This document shows, piece by piece, positions 7,697 to 15,325 of a stretch of 64,000 nt of DNA; position 1 is the first letter of the stretch; each line of letters opens with the position of its first letter. This DNA comes from JAKQEM01 sp964433325 (GTDB taxonomy: Bacteria; Patescibacteriota; Gracilibacteria; Peribacterales; Peribacteraceae). The position numbers and the translations under genes are program-made. Under the pieces are notes generated by a model. It made no database searches. It saw nothing but the letters and a program-made list of their open reading frames with translations, and was not told where the DNA came from. The stretch is taken from assembly GCA_964433325.1 (NCBI GenBank), contig CAYSPY010000002.1, positions 165,434-229,433 of the forward strand, written 5' to 3'.

Positions 7697-9565
7697 TTAA
7701 CTATACTGCTCCGTCCACTCCGCAAGCCACAGTAATGCCCAGATATGGTCCGAGTAGTCGATACGAGAATGGTGATACGTTGCCAGGAACTGTTCGACCT
7801 TCGCCTTATCGAAGATCTCCCAGTAAATAGCAGGAGCGCTGAGGATCCTCTGATGCACAAAGTCTTTTAGATCGCCGCGGAACCAATCATCCAGTGGTAA
7901 GCGGAACCCCCGCTTCTTCCCCCATAGAATCTCTGCAGGCAATTCATCTTTCAGCATATCCTTTAAAATCCACTTCCCCACTTTGCCGTGCAGCTTGTGC
8001 TTGAGTGGAATTTTTGCGGAGAGTTCCAGGAGCGTGTGATCTAAAAATGGCGAACGTGCTTCGAGCCCATGCGCCATCGTCCCCAAGTCCACTTTCGGGA
8101 GCAGGTCTTCTGCAAGGTAGGTATCGATATCCATGCTCATGGCTTGGTGAACTGTATCCGATGCTCTGACCCTCGCTTCGCGTGTGCGCTCTGCATACCA
8201 GCGACTCGTGGAGGAGAATGACACACCATCTTTGTAGATCGACTTCTTTTCTGCCTCGGTGAAAAAACTGAGGTACTGCAAATAGCGCTCTTCGAATGGC
8301 TGGCCGATGGATGACTCGAACCGCAGGCCCCGATAGCTAAGCGTGCTGCGCATAAATGCATGCAACAGGTGTGCACCTGCGAGCCCAATACTGTGAATCG
8401 GCAGTTTCGCCCACGCTTGCGAGAAACGGGCAATTGGGTAACGAATATAGCCTGCAAAGTTTTCATCACCGCCATCACCATTGAGTGCCACTGTCACGTC
8501 GCTGCGCGTTTCACGGGCGACTAAATACGTGGGGATAGATGACGGATCCGCGTACGGCTCCTCGTACATCCGCACAAGCTCTGGGAGCAAACGAACAATA
8601 TCTGGCTCAAGTACAATCGGGTGATGGTCAGTTCCGTACCGCTCTGCAACCATTGCCGCGAGTGGGAGTTCATTCTTTGCTTGTGACGCAGAACCGATCG
8701 AAAATGTTTTCACCGGACGATCGCTGAGCCTGCTCATCGCTGCCACCACTGCCCCAGAATCTACTCCACCAGAAAGGAATGCACCGACGGGTACATCTGC
8801 GACCATCCGCAACTTCACCGATTCTTCGAACGTTGCGCGGATGCGTTCCTGCCATTCCAAGACTGATGGCTTATCGTCCGCTTGGTAGTGAAGTTCCCAA
8901 TATCGCTCGAGCTTCTCCTCCCCCGTTGCCAAGTTGATGGTGAGGGTATGCGCAGCCGGGAGTTTATGAATGCCTTTGAACCCTGTAAGAGGCGCAGGTA
9001 AATACATCATCGTGAGGAAATGATGAATCGCTTCGCGATCGATGTCCTTGGGACATTCGGGGAGTGTACGGAGTGCTTTTAATTCTGATGCGAAGGCAAA
9101 TACCTCGCCACTCCGGAAATATTTGATCGGTTTTTTCCCAACCCTATCACGCGCAAGGAAGACGACGTTCTTTTTCGTATCGTGAATCGCAAAGGCAAAC
9201 ATCCCACGCAAGTGCTGGACACATGCAGGACCGAATGCATCGTAGAGTGCGAGGAGCACTTCAGTATCGCAGTGACTCTTAAACCGATATCCCTTCTGCT
9301 CGAGCATCGCTCGCTTCTCGGCGAAGTTATAGATCTCTCCGTTAAAGGTAATGACGGTCTTGCCATCATCACTCTTCATCGGCTGTGCCCCTGCCTCGGT
9401 AAGGTCCAAAATTGCCAGTCGACGATGACCGAACCCGACGTTGTCCTGAATGTACGTTCCACGGCCATCCGGCCCACGGTGCGCAACACCGTCTGTCAGC
9501 CGATCAAGTTGCTGTTGATCGACCTTCTGCCCGTCTAGCCGAATGATGCCTGCGATTCCGCACAT
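7697..9565 (-). CDS. asnB: Asparagine synthase (glutamine-hydrolysing) family protein
   Basis: A 622-residue AsnB-type enzyme. The N-terminal class II glutamine amidotransferase domain starts MCGIAG, leaving Cys2 as the nucleophile after Met removal, with RGPDG and FNGEIYN. The C-terminal synthetase domain has the PP-loop SGGVDS at 265-270. The reaction is ATP-dependent transfer of the glutamine amide to a carboxylate. Within a polysaccharide cluster the acceptor may be a uronic acid or peptide carboxyl group rather than free aspartate; this is inference. A second copy lies at 15326-17140. TATACT ends 8 nt upstream of the ATG, indicating a leaderless start. Confidence 0.93.
   Translation of the reverse strand: MCGIAGIIRLDGQKVDQQQLDRLTDGVAHRGPDGRGTYIQDNVGFGHRRLAILDLTEAGAQPMKSDDGKTVITFNGEIYNFAEKRAMLEQKGYRFKSHCDTEVLLALYDAFGPACVQHLRGMFAFAIHDTKKNVVFLARDRVGKKPIKYFRSGEVFAFASELKALRTLPECPKDIDREAIHHFLTMMYLPAPLTGFKGIHKLPAAHTLTINLATGEEKLERYWELHYQADDKPSVLEWQERIRATFEESVKLRMVADVPVGAFLSGGVDSGAVVAAMSRLSDRPVKTFSIGSASQAKNELPLAAMVAERYGTDHHPIVLEPDIVRLLPELVRMYEEPYADPSSIPTYLVARETRSDVTVALNGDGGDENFAGYIRYPIARFSQAWAKLPIHSIGLAGAHLLHAFMRSTLSYRGLRFESSIGQPFEERYLQYLSFFTEAEKKSIYKDGVSFSSTSRWYAERTREARVRASDTVHQAMSMDIDTYLAEDLLPKVDLGTMAHGLEARSPFLDHTLLELSAKIPLKHKLHGKVGKWILKDMLKDELPAEILWGKKRGFRLPLDDWFRGDLKDFVHQRILSAPAIYWEIFDKAKVEQFLATYHHSRIDYSDHIWALLWLAEWTEQYS
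7700..7705 (-). promoter_or_regulatory. -10 box (TATAGT) before the 7691 start
   Basis: TATAGT on the minus strand, 8 nt before the ATG at 7691. It overlaps the end of asnB. Confidence 0.45.
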
Positions 9566-9573
9566 ACCTTGAA

Positions 9574-9579
9574 AGTATA
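9574..9579 (-). promoter_or_regulatory. -10 box (TATACT) of asnB
   Basis: TATACT on the minus strand with 8 nt to the ATG at 9565. It lies just after the terminator of the upstream DUF4419 gene, so asnB begins a new transcript. Confidence 0.55.
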
Positions 9580-9591
9580 GTGCCAGACACG

Positions 9592-9620
9592 AAAAAAAGC
9601 GCTGACATCCCTGTCAGCGC
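9592..9620 (-). terminator. Intrinsic terminator of the DUF4419 gene
   Basis: Perfect 9-bp stem (GCGCTGACA at 9599-9607 with TGTCAGCGC at 9612-9620), a 4-nt loop, and seven T residues on the minus strand (9598-9592). This is the clearest rho-independent terminator in the window. Confidence 0.9.
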
Positions 9621-9643
9621 ACAATGACCGCTATCCGCGAATA

Positions 9644-10717
9644 TCAGTCAGGCAACTGCGATACGGCGTACCCGAGCCTGGGCGTGAGAAATCCATCTTC
9701 GAGATCCACACCCAAAATTCCACTCGTGAGCACCCATTTCTGCTCCTGTCCGCCACCCAATCCCACCTTCATGTCGACGTAATTCACGCCGTCACAGAGA
9801 TCATCCATTTTTAGGCTATCGCCACGGTTGCCCCACGCAAAGGAGGTGCGCAGCGTCGCTGCTTCTCCACGCATGTGGGCAATGAACGTCGTTAGCCAGC
9901 CGTCCATCCATGCTGGCCCACTCGCCCCTCGATACTTGAACATGGAGCCCCAGAAAGCTTCATCCACTTCGCCCGATTCCACCGTCGCTACGATGGAACG
10001 AATCACTTGAATCAATCCCGAGAAGAACGGACGCAAACCTTCGAACATGTCAGACAGCGCTTGCGCGCTTGATTGAAGCAGCTTCCAATCCTCCACCGTA
10101 CCGGCGAGCAGAATCTTGGGGAATCCGCAGGTAATCATGATCCCCTTGTATTCATACCATGGGGAGACGGTGTCGGCGAAGGTGAGGAGCGTTGCGACCT
10201 CAGCCTCGGCATCAGTCGTCGAGAACCGAGGCAGGAACGTACGAAGTACGTCGGCAGCAATGAAGGGCTCGAAAGCCCCACGGAATCGAGACAGCCGTGC
10301 ATCCCAGGGATCATCTTCCACCATCTGAATGAGAATCTCCTTCTTCTTCGTGGGATCAGTTGTGAAGAAGCCGGCACATTCATCCTGATGTTGATTCACG
10401 TAGACTCCAGCCTCATGTGCGATGAGATGCCAGAGCACCTCTGGCCGAAGACAGACGGCGTAGTGAGAACTATACGCATACGTCATGCCGTGATAAAAAA
10501 GAGCCCGGAGGGACTCCCTGCCCATGATCACGGAACGACTGCGATACAGTTCTGTTGCACCCGGTTTCCCGACACGCTTTTCAAGCAATTGTGACAAGCT
10601 CTCAACGTTGTCATACGTCTCGATCTTGGAGACATCTCCAGGATTCACCGCAGAGAACGAGATTTCGAACCCCCGGTCAGTCCTCACACCCGTAACACTC
10701 GACACTTCTGTGGACAT
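9644..10717 (-). CDS. DUF4419 family protein
   Basis: A 357-residue soluble protein of unknown function. The family pattern is visible along most of its length: HYAVCLRPEVLWHLIAHEAG with VNQHQDE, DPWDARLSRF, FLPRFSTTDAEAE, ITCGFPKILLAGTVEDWKLL and FWGSMFKYRGASGPAWMDGW. These match the 'sPDdvWl.I.qg...HvN ... FsTT ... CGiP.v.LeGt.eDW ... FW ... sG..i.GW' signature of DUF4419. No activity is established that I can name. Unlike most neighbours it has a good Shine-Dalgarno, a strong terminator and an adjacent 19-bp palindrome, so it looks like an independent, perhaps transferred, unit. Confidence 0.8.
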   Translation of the reverse strand: MSTEVSSVTGVRTDRGFEISFSAVNPGDVSKIETYDNVESLSQLLEKRVGKPGATELYRSRSVIMGRESLRALFYHGMTYAYSSHYAVCLRPEVLWHLIAHEAGVYVNQHQDECAGFFTTDPTKKKEILIQMVEDDPWDARLSRFRGAFEPFIAADVLRTFLPRFSTTDAEAEVATLLTFADTVSPWYEYKGIMITCGFPKILLAGTVEDWKLLQSSAQALSDMFEGLRPFFSGLIQVIRSIVATVESGEVDEAFWGSMFKYRGASGPAWMDGWLTTFIAHMRGEAATLRTSFAWGNRGDSLKMDDLCDGVNYVDMKVGLGGGQEQKWVLTSGILGVDLEDGFLTPRLGYAVSQLPD

Positions 10718-10724
10718 TCGGCAT

Positions 10725-10732
10725 ACCCTTTC
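10725..10732 (-). promoter_or_regulatory. Shine-Dalgarno of the DUF4419 gene
   Basis: AGAAAGGG on the minus strand, 7 nt before the ATG at 10717. It stands out because most other starts in the window lack one. Confidence 0.6.
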
Positions 10733-10751
10733 TAAGAATGCTGAACCCTCT

Positions 10752-10770
10752 GAAACGAACGGTTCGTTTC
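10752..10770. promoter_or_regulatory. 19-bp palindrome, candidate operator
   Basis: GAAACGAAC and GTTCGTTTC are perfect 9-bp arms around one central G. It lies between the divergent DUF4419 and SDR genes, 35 bp upstream of the DUF4419 start. Size and symmetry fit a homodimeric repressor site of TetR type; no such regulator is encoded nearby. Confidence 0.5.
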
Positions 10771-10830
10771 GCAGTTACCGCTGATGTAAATGGACAGCGA
10801 TTAATGGAATAATCGCGCAAAATGATGAAT

Positions 10831-10860
10831 CTGTCAAAAAGCACCCAATCGTGCTATTCT
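10831..10860 (+). promoter_or_regulatory. Promoter of the 10869 SDR gene (extended -10)
   Basis: Weak -35 CTGTCA (10831-10836), 18-bp spacer, extended -10 TGCTATTCT (10852-10860), then 8 nt to the GTG. The predicted transcript is leaderless. Confidence 0.55.
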
Positions 10861-10868
10861 GCCCCTCT

Positions 10869-12176
10869 GTGTCCGAAACCGTCCTCGTCACCGGCGCATC
10901 TGGCTTTGTCGGCCGTGCAGTATTGGATCTCCTTTTACAAAAGGGATACCACGTTCGTGCACTTGTGCGATCTGTAGAGTCCCCTCTGCCAACGCACCCA
11001 AACCTTGTACGCGTCCTTGGGGATGTGCGCGATCTACATTCTATCGAAGCAGGACTAGCAGGCATTACGCACGTCATCCATTTAGCTGCACGAAAGAATG
11101 ATGAGAAAGATAGCGCGGCAGTAAACGTAGAGGGAGCAAAGAATGTAATCGAAGCATGTCGCATTGCCGGAGTTCGTCACATCGTCAACGTCAGTACGCA
11201 ATCAGCCAGGCTCCCCAAGAAAGGAATCTATGGATCCACGAAAGAAGAGGCAGATACCTTATTCCATGCAGCACACATCCCTGTCACGACTCTGCGTTCG
11301 AGCCTGGTCTACGGCGACAAAGAGAGTGGCGTCTTTGGGACACTCGTTCGCTTCAGCAAGCTCCCGTTTATCCCCATGATCGGCAATGGACGAGCGCGCT
11401 TCCGCCCCATTCACCGAAACGATCTTGCGGCAATTATCGTGCAAGCATTGGAAGCTGATGTGACAACCGGGAAGATCTACGATGTCGGCGGACCGGATAG
11501 TGTGTCGCTGGATACTATTGCGAATCAGATTGTAGAGCGCCAAGGAATCAGGAAGCGCATTGTGCATATCCCTGTGTGGGTAGGACTCCTAATGGCACGT
11601 GTGTTCTCCGTTCTACAACATCCACCCCTAACAGTAAGCAATGTACGTGGCAGTGCAGTAGATATGCCTATGGATACAACACTGCTTGAACGAGATCTGG
11701 GTGCTTTAAAGATTCGTTCATTCGCTGTCGGCTTAACCGAGATATTTGGCGTACTTCCATCATCCATCGAAAAAGAGGCAGCAATGCTCCTTCGTTATGT
11801 TCTCTCTGGTGTTGGCCGATGGAACCCAGACAGCGAAACAATTGGGTTACTGCTCCAGGCATTCAAAACGCACCATGTAGATAGCCATCCTATTCACCCA
11901 CGTGTTCTACATTCAAACTTTCGACTAGGCGTCTATGACGCTGCAACAAAAATGATGCGTATCGATTGCTTATTGCAGCGAAAACTCCTGATTGCCGCTG
12001 CCATTGCAGAAACACAACCTGCCTCGGCAGATCTGCTCCTGCCACAAGATGCATCTACGTTCATGGTAGTTATTCGGTGTATTGATGCAGCAACTGCCTC
12101 TCTCTTTAAACTTCTCTGTGCACTTCCGCTGATGTGCTCACCTCGTTCCCTTCGCACCTATGCCGGAGCTCTCTGA
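10869..12176 (+). CDS. NAD-dependent epimerase/dehydratase with C-terminal extension
   Basis: A 435-residue protein. The first 300 residues are an extended SDR domain with the Rossmann motif TGASGFVGRA, HLAARKND, a Ser-Thr region NVSTQSA and the catalytic YGSTK. Such enzymes epimerise, dehydrate or reduce sugar nucleotides or related substrates; the 'FVGRAVLDLLLQKGYHVRALVR' opening resembles 3-beta-HSD/atypical SDRs. The last 130 or so residues form an extension with no family I recognise. GTG at 10869 is chosen because of the extended -10 box 8 nt upstream. It overlaps the GMC oxidoreductase by 17 bp, so the two probably act on the same substrate. Confidence 0.8.
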   Translation: MSETVLVTGASGFVGRAVLDLLLQKGYHVRALVRSVESPLPTHPNLVRVLGDVRDLHSIEAGLAGITHVIHLAARKNDEKDSAAVNVEGAKNVIEACRIAGVRHIVNVSTQSARLPKKGIYGSTKEEADTLFHAAHIPVTTLRSSLVYGDKESGVFGTLVRFSKLPFIPMIGNGRARFRPIHRNDLAAIIVQALEADVTTGKIYDVGGPDSVSLDTIANQIVERQGIRKRIVHIPVWVGLLMARVFSVLQHPPLTVSNVRGSAVDMPMDTTLLERDLGALKIRSFAVGLTEIFGVLPSSIEKEAAMLLRYVLSGVGRWNPDSETIGLLLQAFKTHHVDSHPIHPRVLHSNFRLGVYDAATKMMRIDCLLQRKLLIAAAIAETQPASADLLLPQDASTFMVVIRCIDAATASLFKLLCALPLMCSPRSLRTYAGAL

Positions 12177-13740
12177 TGTGCTCATCATCGGCAGTGGCCC
12201 CGCAGGCGCTCATGCAGCGTTGGCACTCTGTGAGGCGGGAAAGACTGTGACAATCTTGGATGGTGGCAACGATGCTCCTGCAATTCTGAGTAATACTGAG
12301 ACGCGCGACTTCCCCGCACTACGACGAGAAGCCCGTGACCAATGGAAGCTGTTACTCGGCGAAGATTTTTCAAATATTCCCGTGAGTGGATTAAGTGGAG
12401 GGCTTGGTGGAGGCATGGCAAGCGGAAACAGAGCGTACGCAACACGCGATACTGCAACTGCCCTCCCAACTTCCGTAGAAAACGGACAAGTGATCCAGAG
12501 CTTAGCGAAGGGTGGGCTTGGTGCTGTATGGGGTGCAACGTCTGCATACCTTTCCACAAATGACCTGCAAGCAATGGGAATTCCACCAGCGCAGATGCAG
12601 GAAAATTACGATGCCGTCACACAAAAGATTGGCATCTCTGGCCCCGGTACTCAGGCACATGTACAACCACCTGCTCTGCCCGACCACCATGCAGCAGCGA
12701 TTCTTCGGGCATCGGTGACAAAGGCACAAAAGCTAAAGAACTTATGCGTGAAGGTGATGCAACCGATGACTGCCATTCTCACCAAAGACCTAGGCACACG
12801 AAAAGCATCGCGCTTGCAGGACCTCGACTATTACTGCGACCCCGGTAAAAGTGTCTACCGTCCGCAGTACACCATTGAGGAACTCCGCACGAATCCAAAC
12901 GTGTCATACATCGGGGGTGTTGTGGTGGATCGCATCGAAGAAACTGATGAAGGATGTGTCGTGTTTGGACACACTGCAGGTGACCCTATCATTCGCAGAT
13001 GGAGTGCCAAGAAAGTGATCGTCGCAGCAGGTGCAGTGAATTCAGCACGCATTCTTTTACGAAGCCTCAGCCTGTTTGATACACCCGTATCATTTGTGAC
13101 AAAGCCACACGTCTTTATCCCCTGTCTCCACAGACCAGCACTAGGGAAAGCAGGCCCCGATAGGCGCATGAGCCTATGTCAGATTGTCGCAGTCGATGAA
13201 ACCCCCGCGATGCATAACGTCGAAAGCGCGTGTGCCCAACTCTATAGCTATAGGTCTATGCTCCTCTTCCGCTTGCTCTCGGCACTCCCACTCCCTGTGC
13301 CACAAGCAATGAGCTTACTAGCACTACTAAGCCCTGCATTAGTGATTGCCGATGTACGGTTCCCAGGCCTCATTCGCCGCGACCAAACACTCAGCCTATC
13401 CCGTGAGGGCATGCTGAATATTGTCTGTAAACCAGAACGGTCGAATGCGGAAACAATGTCCCTCAAGCGTATCCGCAAAGCGCTTAAGACTGTGGGCTTA
13501 ACACCATTGAAAACAATGAACCTGCCGGAAGGTTCCACCTCGCACTACGCAGGGACAGTGCCTGTGAGTAACGATGAAACATTGCCACTCTCGGCAACGC
13601 CCGACGGACGTGTCCGCCAAATGCAAAACGTGTACGTCGCCGATGCAGCGCTCTTCCGCATGCTCCCGCCCCTACCACACACGCTTACGATCATGGCTAA
13701 TGCGAGAAGAATAGGGCAGGTAGTGGCTTTGAGTCTGTGA
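12160..13740 (+). CDS. GMC-type FAD-dependent oxidoreductase
   Basis: A 526-residue flavoprotein. The dinucleotide-binding motif is VLIIGSGPAGAHAA (about residues 7-20) with an acidic strand end ILDGG. Mid-protein AAGAVNSARILLRS and the C-terminal GTVPVSN, NVYVADAALF and LTIMANARR match the GMC/choline dehydrogenase family layout. It would oxidise an alcohol group, here probably on a sugar or lipid-linked intermediate. It has no signal peptide. The start lies within the preceding SDR gene (17-bp overlap), so co-translation is likely. A dehydrogenase plus reductase pair could invert a hydroxyl by oxidation and reduction (inference). Confidence 0.8.
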   Translation: MPELSDVLIIGSGPAGAHAALALCEAGKTVTILDGGNDAPAILSNTETRDFPALRREARDQWKLLLGEDFSNIPVSGLSGGLGGGMASGNRAYATRDTATALPTSVENGQVIQSLAKGGLGAVWGATSAYLSTNDLQAMGIPPAQMQENYDAVTQKIGISGPGTQAHVQPPALPDHHAAAILRASVTKAQKLKNLCVKVMQPMTAILTKDLGTRKASRLQDLDYYCDPGKSVYRPQYTIEELRTNPNVSYIGGVVVDRIEETDEGCVVFGHTAGDPIIRRWSAKKVIVAAGAVNSARILLRSLSLFDTPVSFVTKPHVFIPCLHRPALGKAGPDRRMSLCQIVAVDETPAMHNVESACAQLYSYRSMLLFRLLSALPLPVPQAMSLLALLSPALVIADVRFPGLIRRDQTLSLSREGMLNIVCKPERSNAETMSLKRIRKALKTVGLTPLKTMNLPEGSTSHYAGTVPVSNDETLPLSATPDGRVRQMQNVYVADAALFRMLPPLPHTLTIMANARRIGQVVALSL

Positions 13741-13746
13741 TAATCT
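13738..13746 (+). promoter_or_regulatory. Extended -10 box (TGATAATCT) of the 13754 gene
   Basis: TGATAATCT overlaps the stop codon of the GMC gene and ends 7 nt before the ATG at 13754. Leaderless transcript predicted. Confidence 0.55.
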
Positions 13747-13753
13747 AGAGTCA

Positions 13754-15316
13754 ATGATGACACTGCTTCGTGATCGGCACACTCGATGGATGCTGATCGT
13801 AGCACTGGCTCTGTTCATAATTAAGGCTCTCTTCCTTGCATCAACGCCACTACGCGCACTGGTCATGAGTCCGTGGCTCATCGACGATTCATTCATTGTC
13901 GCACGCATTGCCCGCAACATCGCCCTAGGTCACGGGTTTTCGTTTGATGGCACGCACGCAACCACGGGCGTCTCCATGCTTTGGACATACCTGACATCCG
14001 TCGATCATCTTCTTTTTTCCAAAGAAACAGCAGTGAAAGCGACGCTGATCCTCTCTACTTTTTTTGGATCGCTATGCACGATCGCAGTATTCCTGCTTGG
14101 GAAAAAACTGGATGGCATACGTGCGGGGTGGGTAGCATTCGCCCTTACAAGCTTGATGCCGGTGCTCTTCTTTAATGCAATGAACGGGATGGAGACATCG
14201 TTCTTCTCGCTCTTCATCATTCTTGCCATCGCCAGCGGGTCCGGTGCATGGATCATTTCCCCTGATGCATTCAAGCAGGGACTCTGGACTGGCCTCTTTG
14301 CCGGCGCTGCAATCCTCACTCGCGCTGATGCGATCTTTGTGATTGCTGCGTACTTCCTGATGCAAGGCTGCCGTTGGATCTTTGATCGAAAGAGCCGCGC
14401 AGCACTGATGCGTGAAACTCTGGGATTCATCCTCACGATGGGGCTCTGCTTCGCTGTCCTCCTTGTATGGCAGATGATTCTGAGTGGCTCGCCCTTCCCC
14501 GATAACCAGATTGGACGCCGGGCTATTGCCCTCCAGAAACACGGGTTTGATTACGCGCATTTCTCGCCCCCTACCTGGGCAAAGATCGTCGTGTGGAATG
14601 TGTTTGAAGCAGAAAAATTATGGACACTCACACTCGGCTCCAGCCTGCTTGGACTCCTCGGATTCTGCGCTGCACTCCTTCACAAAGAAGCTAGCCGCAT
14701 CGCAGCCCTCACAGGAATCTACCTGCTGCTCTTTTGTGCGATGCTTGTCTGCTGGCAATGGTACTTCCCCGACTTCCACGGGCTACGATACTTCAACGCA
14801 GGTGCGCATATCCTTCTTGTCTTCATGGCAATCGTTATCGCAAAGATGGGGAATAAGCTTGTTGGGTCACTCTTCTGCGTCGCCATCCTCGTCCTCAGTT
14901 GGTACAACTTTTTTGATTACGCACGGAGCTTCCCCAGCTTCAGCCAGATGGCACTTTTCGGACAACGGTCAGTCCCTGTACAGAATGAATTCTGGGCCGG
15001 GCTCGATGGGTTCAAAGAGATTTCTGAGGGCTCCGTTATTGCTGCGCGCGACCACGGTCGCTTGGCATTCTTTACCGACCGATCGGTGCAGGACATTGCG
15101 GGCATCATTGACCCTGCAGTGTTGCAGCATTGGAAAGATGGCACGCTCGGCACATACTTAGTGGAACGTCGAGTGTCGTACGTCCTGCTCCCCGATTCAA
15201 AGCCAGAGGCAACCACGATCTACCAGGCAATTCATGATCAATTGCACCCATCACTCGTTTCTAATGCTCCTACGCAGGAGATTACGGGATATCGGCTGTA
15301 TGCCGTTCACTGGTAA
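13754..15316 (+). CDS. GT-C type membrane glycosyltransferase (AftB-like motifs)
   Basis: A 520-residue polytopic membrane protein. The first outer loop reads LIDDSFIVARIARNIALGHG then GVSMLWTY, and a later loop contains NGMETSFFS. The 'DD.f...R.a.N...GhG ... G.s.lWt ... GMEt..f' set is shared with mycobacterial-type arabinofuranosyltransferases such as AftB and related GT-C enzymes. Taken with the HAD-UbiA gene at 2333, a polyprenyl-phosphoryl pentofuranose donor is plausible but not shown. Residues after 400 form a soluble domain outside the membrane. It has a leaderless-type promoter and lies nine bases before the second asnB. Confidence 0.72.
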   Translation: MMTLLRDRHTRWMLIVALALFIIKALFLASTPLRALVMSPWLIDDSFIVARIARNIALGHGFSFDGTHATTGVSMLWTYLTSVDHLLFSKETAVKATLILSTFFGSLCTIAVFLLGKKLDGIRAGWVAFALTSLMPVLFFNAMNGMETSFFSLFIILAIASGSGAWIISPDAFKQGLWTGLFAGAAILTRADAIFVIAAYFLMQGCRWIFDRKSRAALMRETLGFILTMGLCFAVLLVWQMILSGSPFPDNQIGRRAIALQKHGFDYAHFSPPTWAKIVVWNVFEAEKLWTLTLGSSLLGLLGFCAALLHKEASRIAALTGIYLLLFCAMLVCWQWYFPDFHGLRYFNAGAHILLVFMAIVIAKMGNKLVGSLFCVAILVLSWYNFFDYARSFPSFSQMALFGQRSVPVQNEFWAGLDGFKEISEGSVIAARDHGRLAFFTDRSVQDIAGIIDPAVLQHWKDGTLGTYLVERRVSYVLLPDSKPEATTIYQAIHDQLHPSLVSNAPTQEITGYRLYAVHW

Positions 15317-15319
15317 ACT
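15311..15319 (+). promoter_or_regulatory. Extended -10 box (TGGTAAACT) of the second asnB
   Basis: TGGTAAACT ends 6 nt before the ATG at 15326 and overlaps the stop codon of the preceding gene. Leaderless start predicted. Confidence 0.55.
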
Positions 15320-15325
15320 ACGTCC

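Noticed and set aside
10073..10594. 173-codon plus-strand frame
   Set aside because: It is antisense to the DUF4419 gene, whose protein matches a family over the same DNA.
12160..13740. DprE1-type arabinan epimerase subunit
   Set aside because: The fold marks are those of GMC oxidoreductases, not the VAO-type FAD domain of DprE1.
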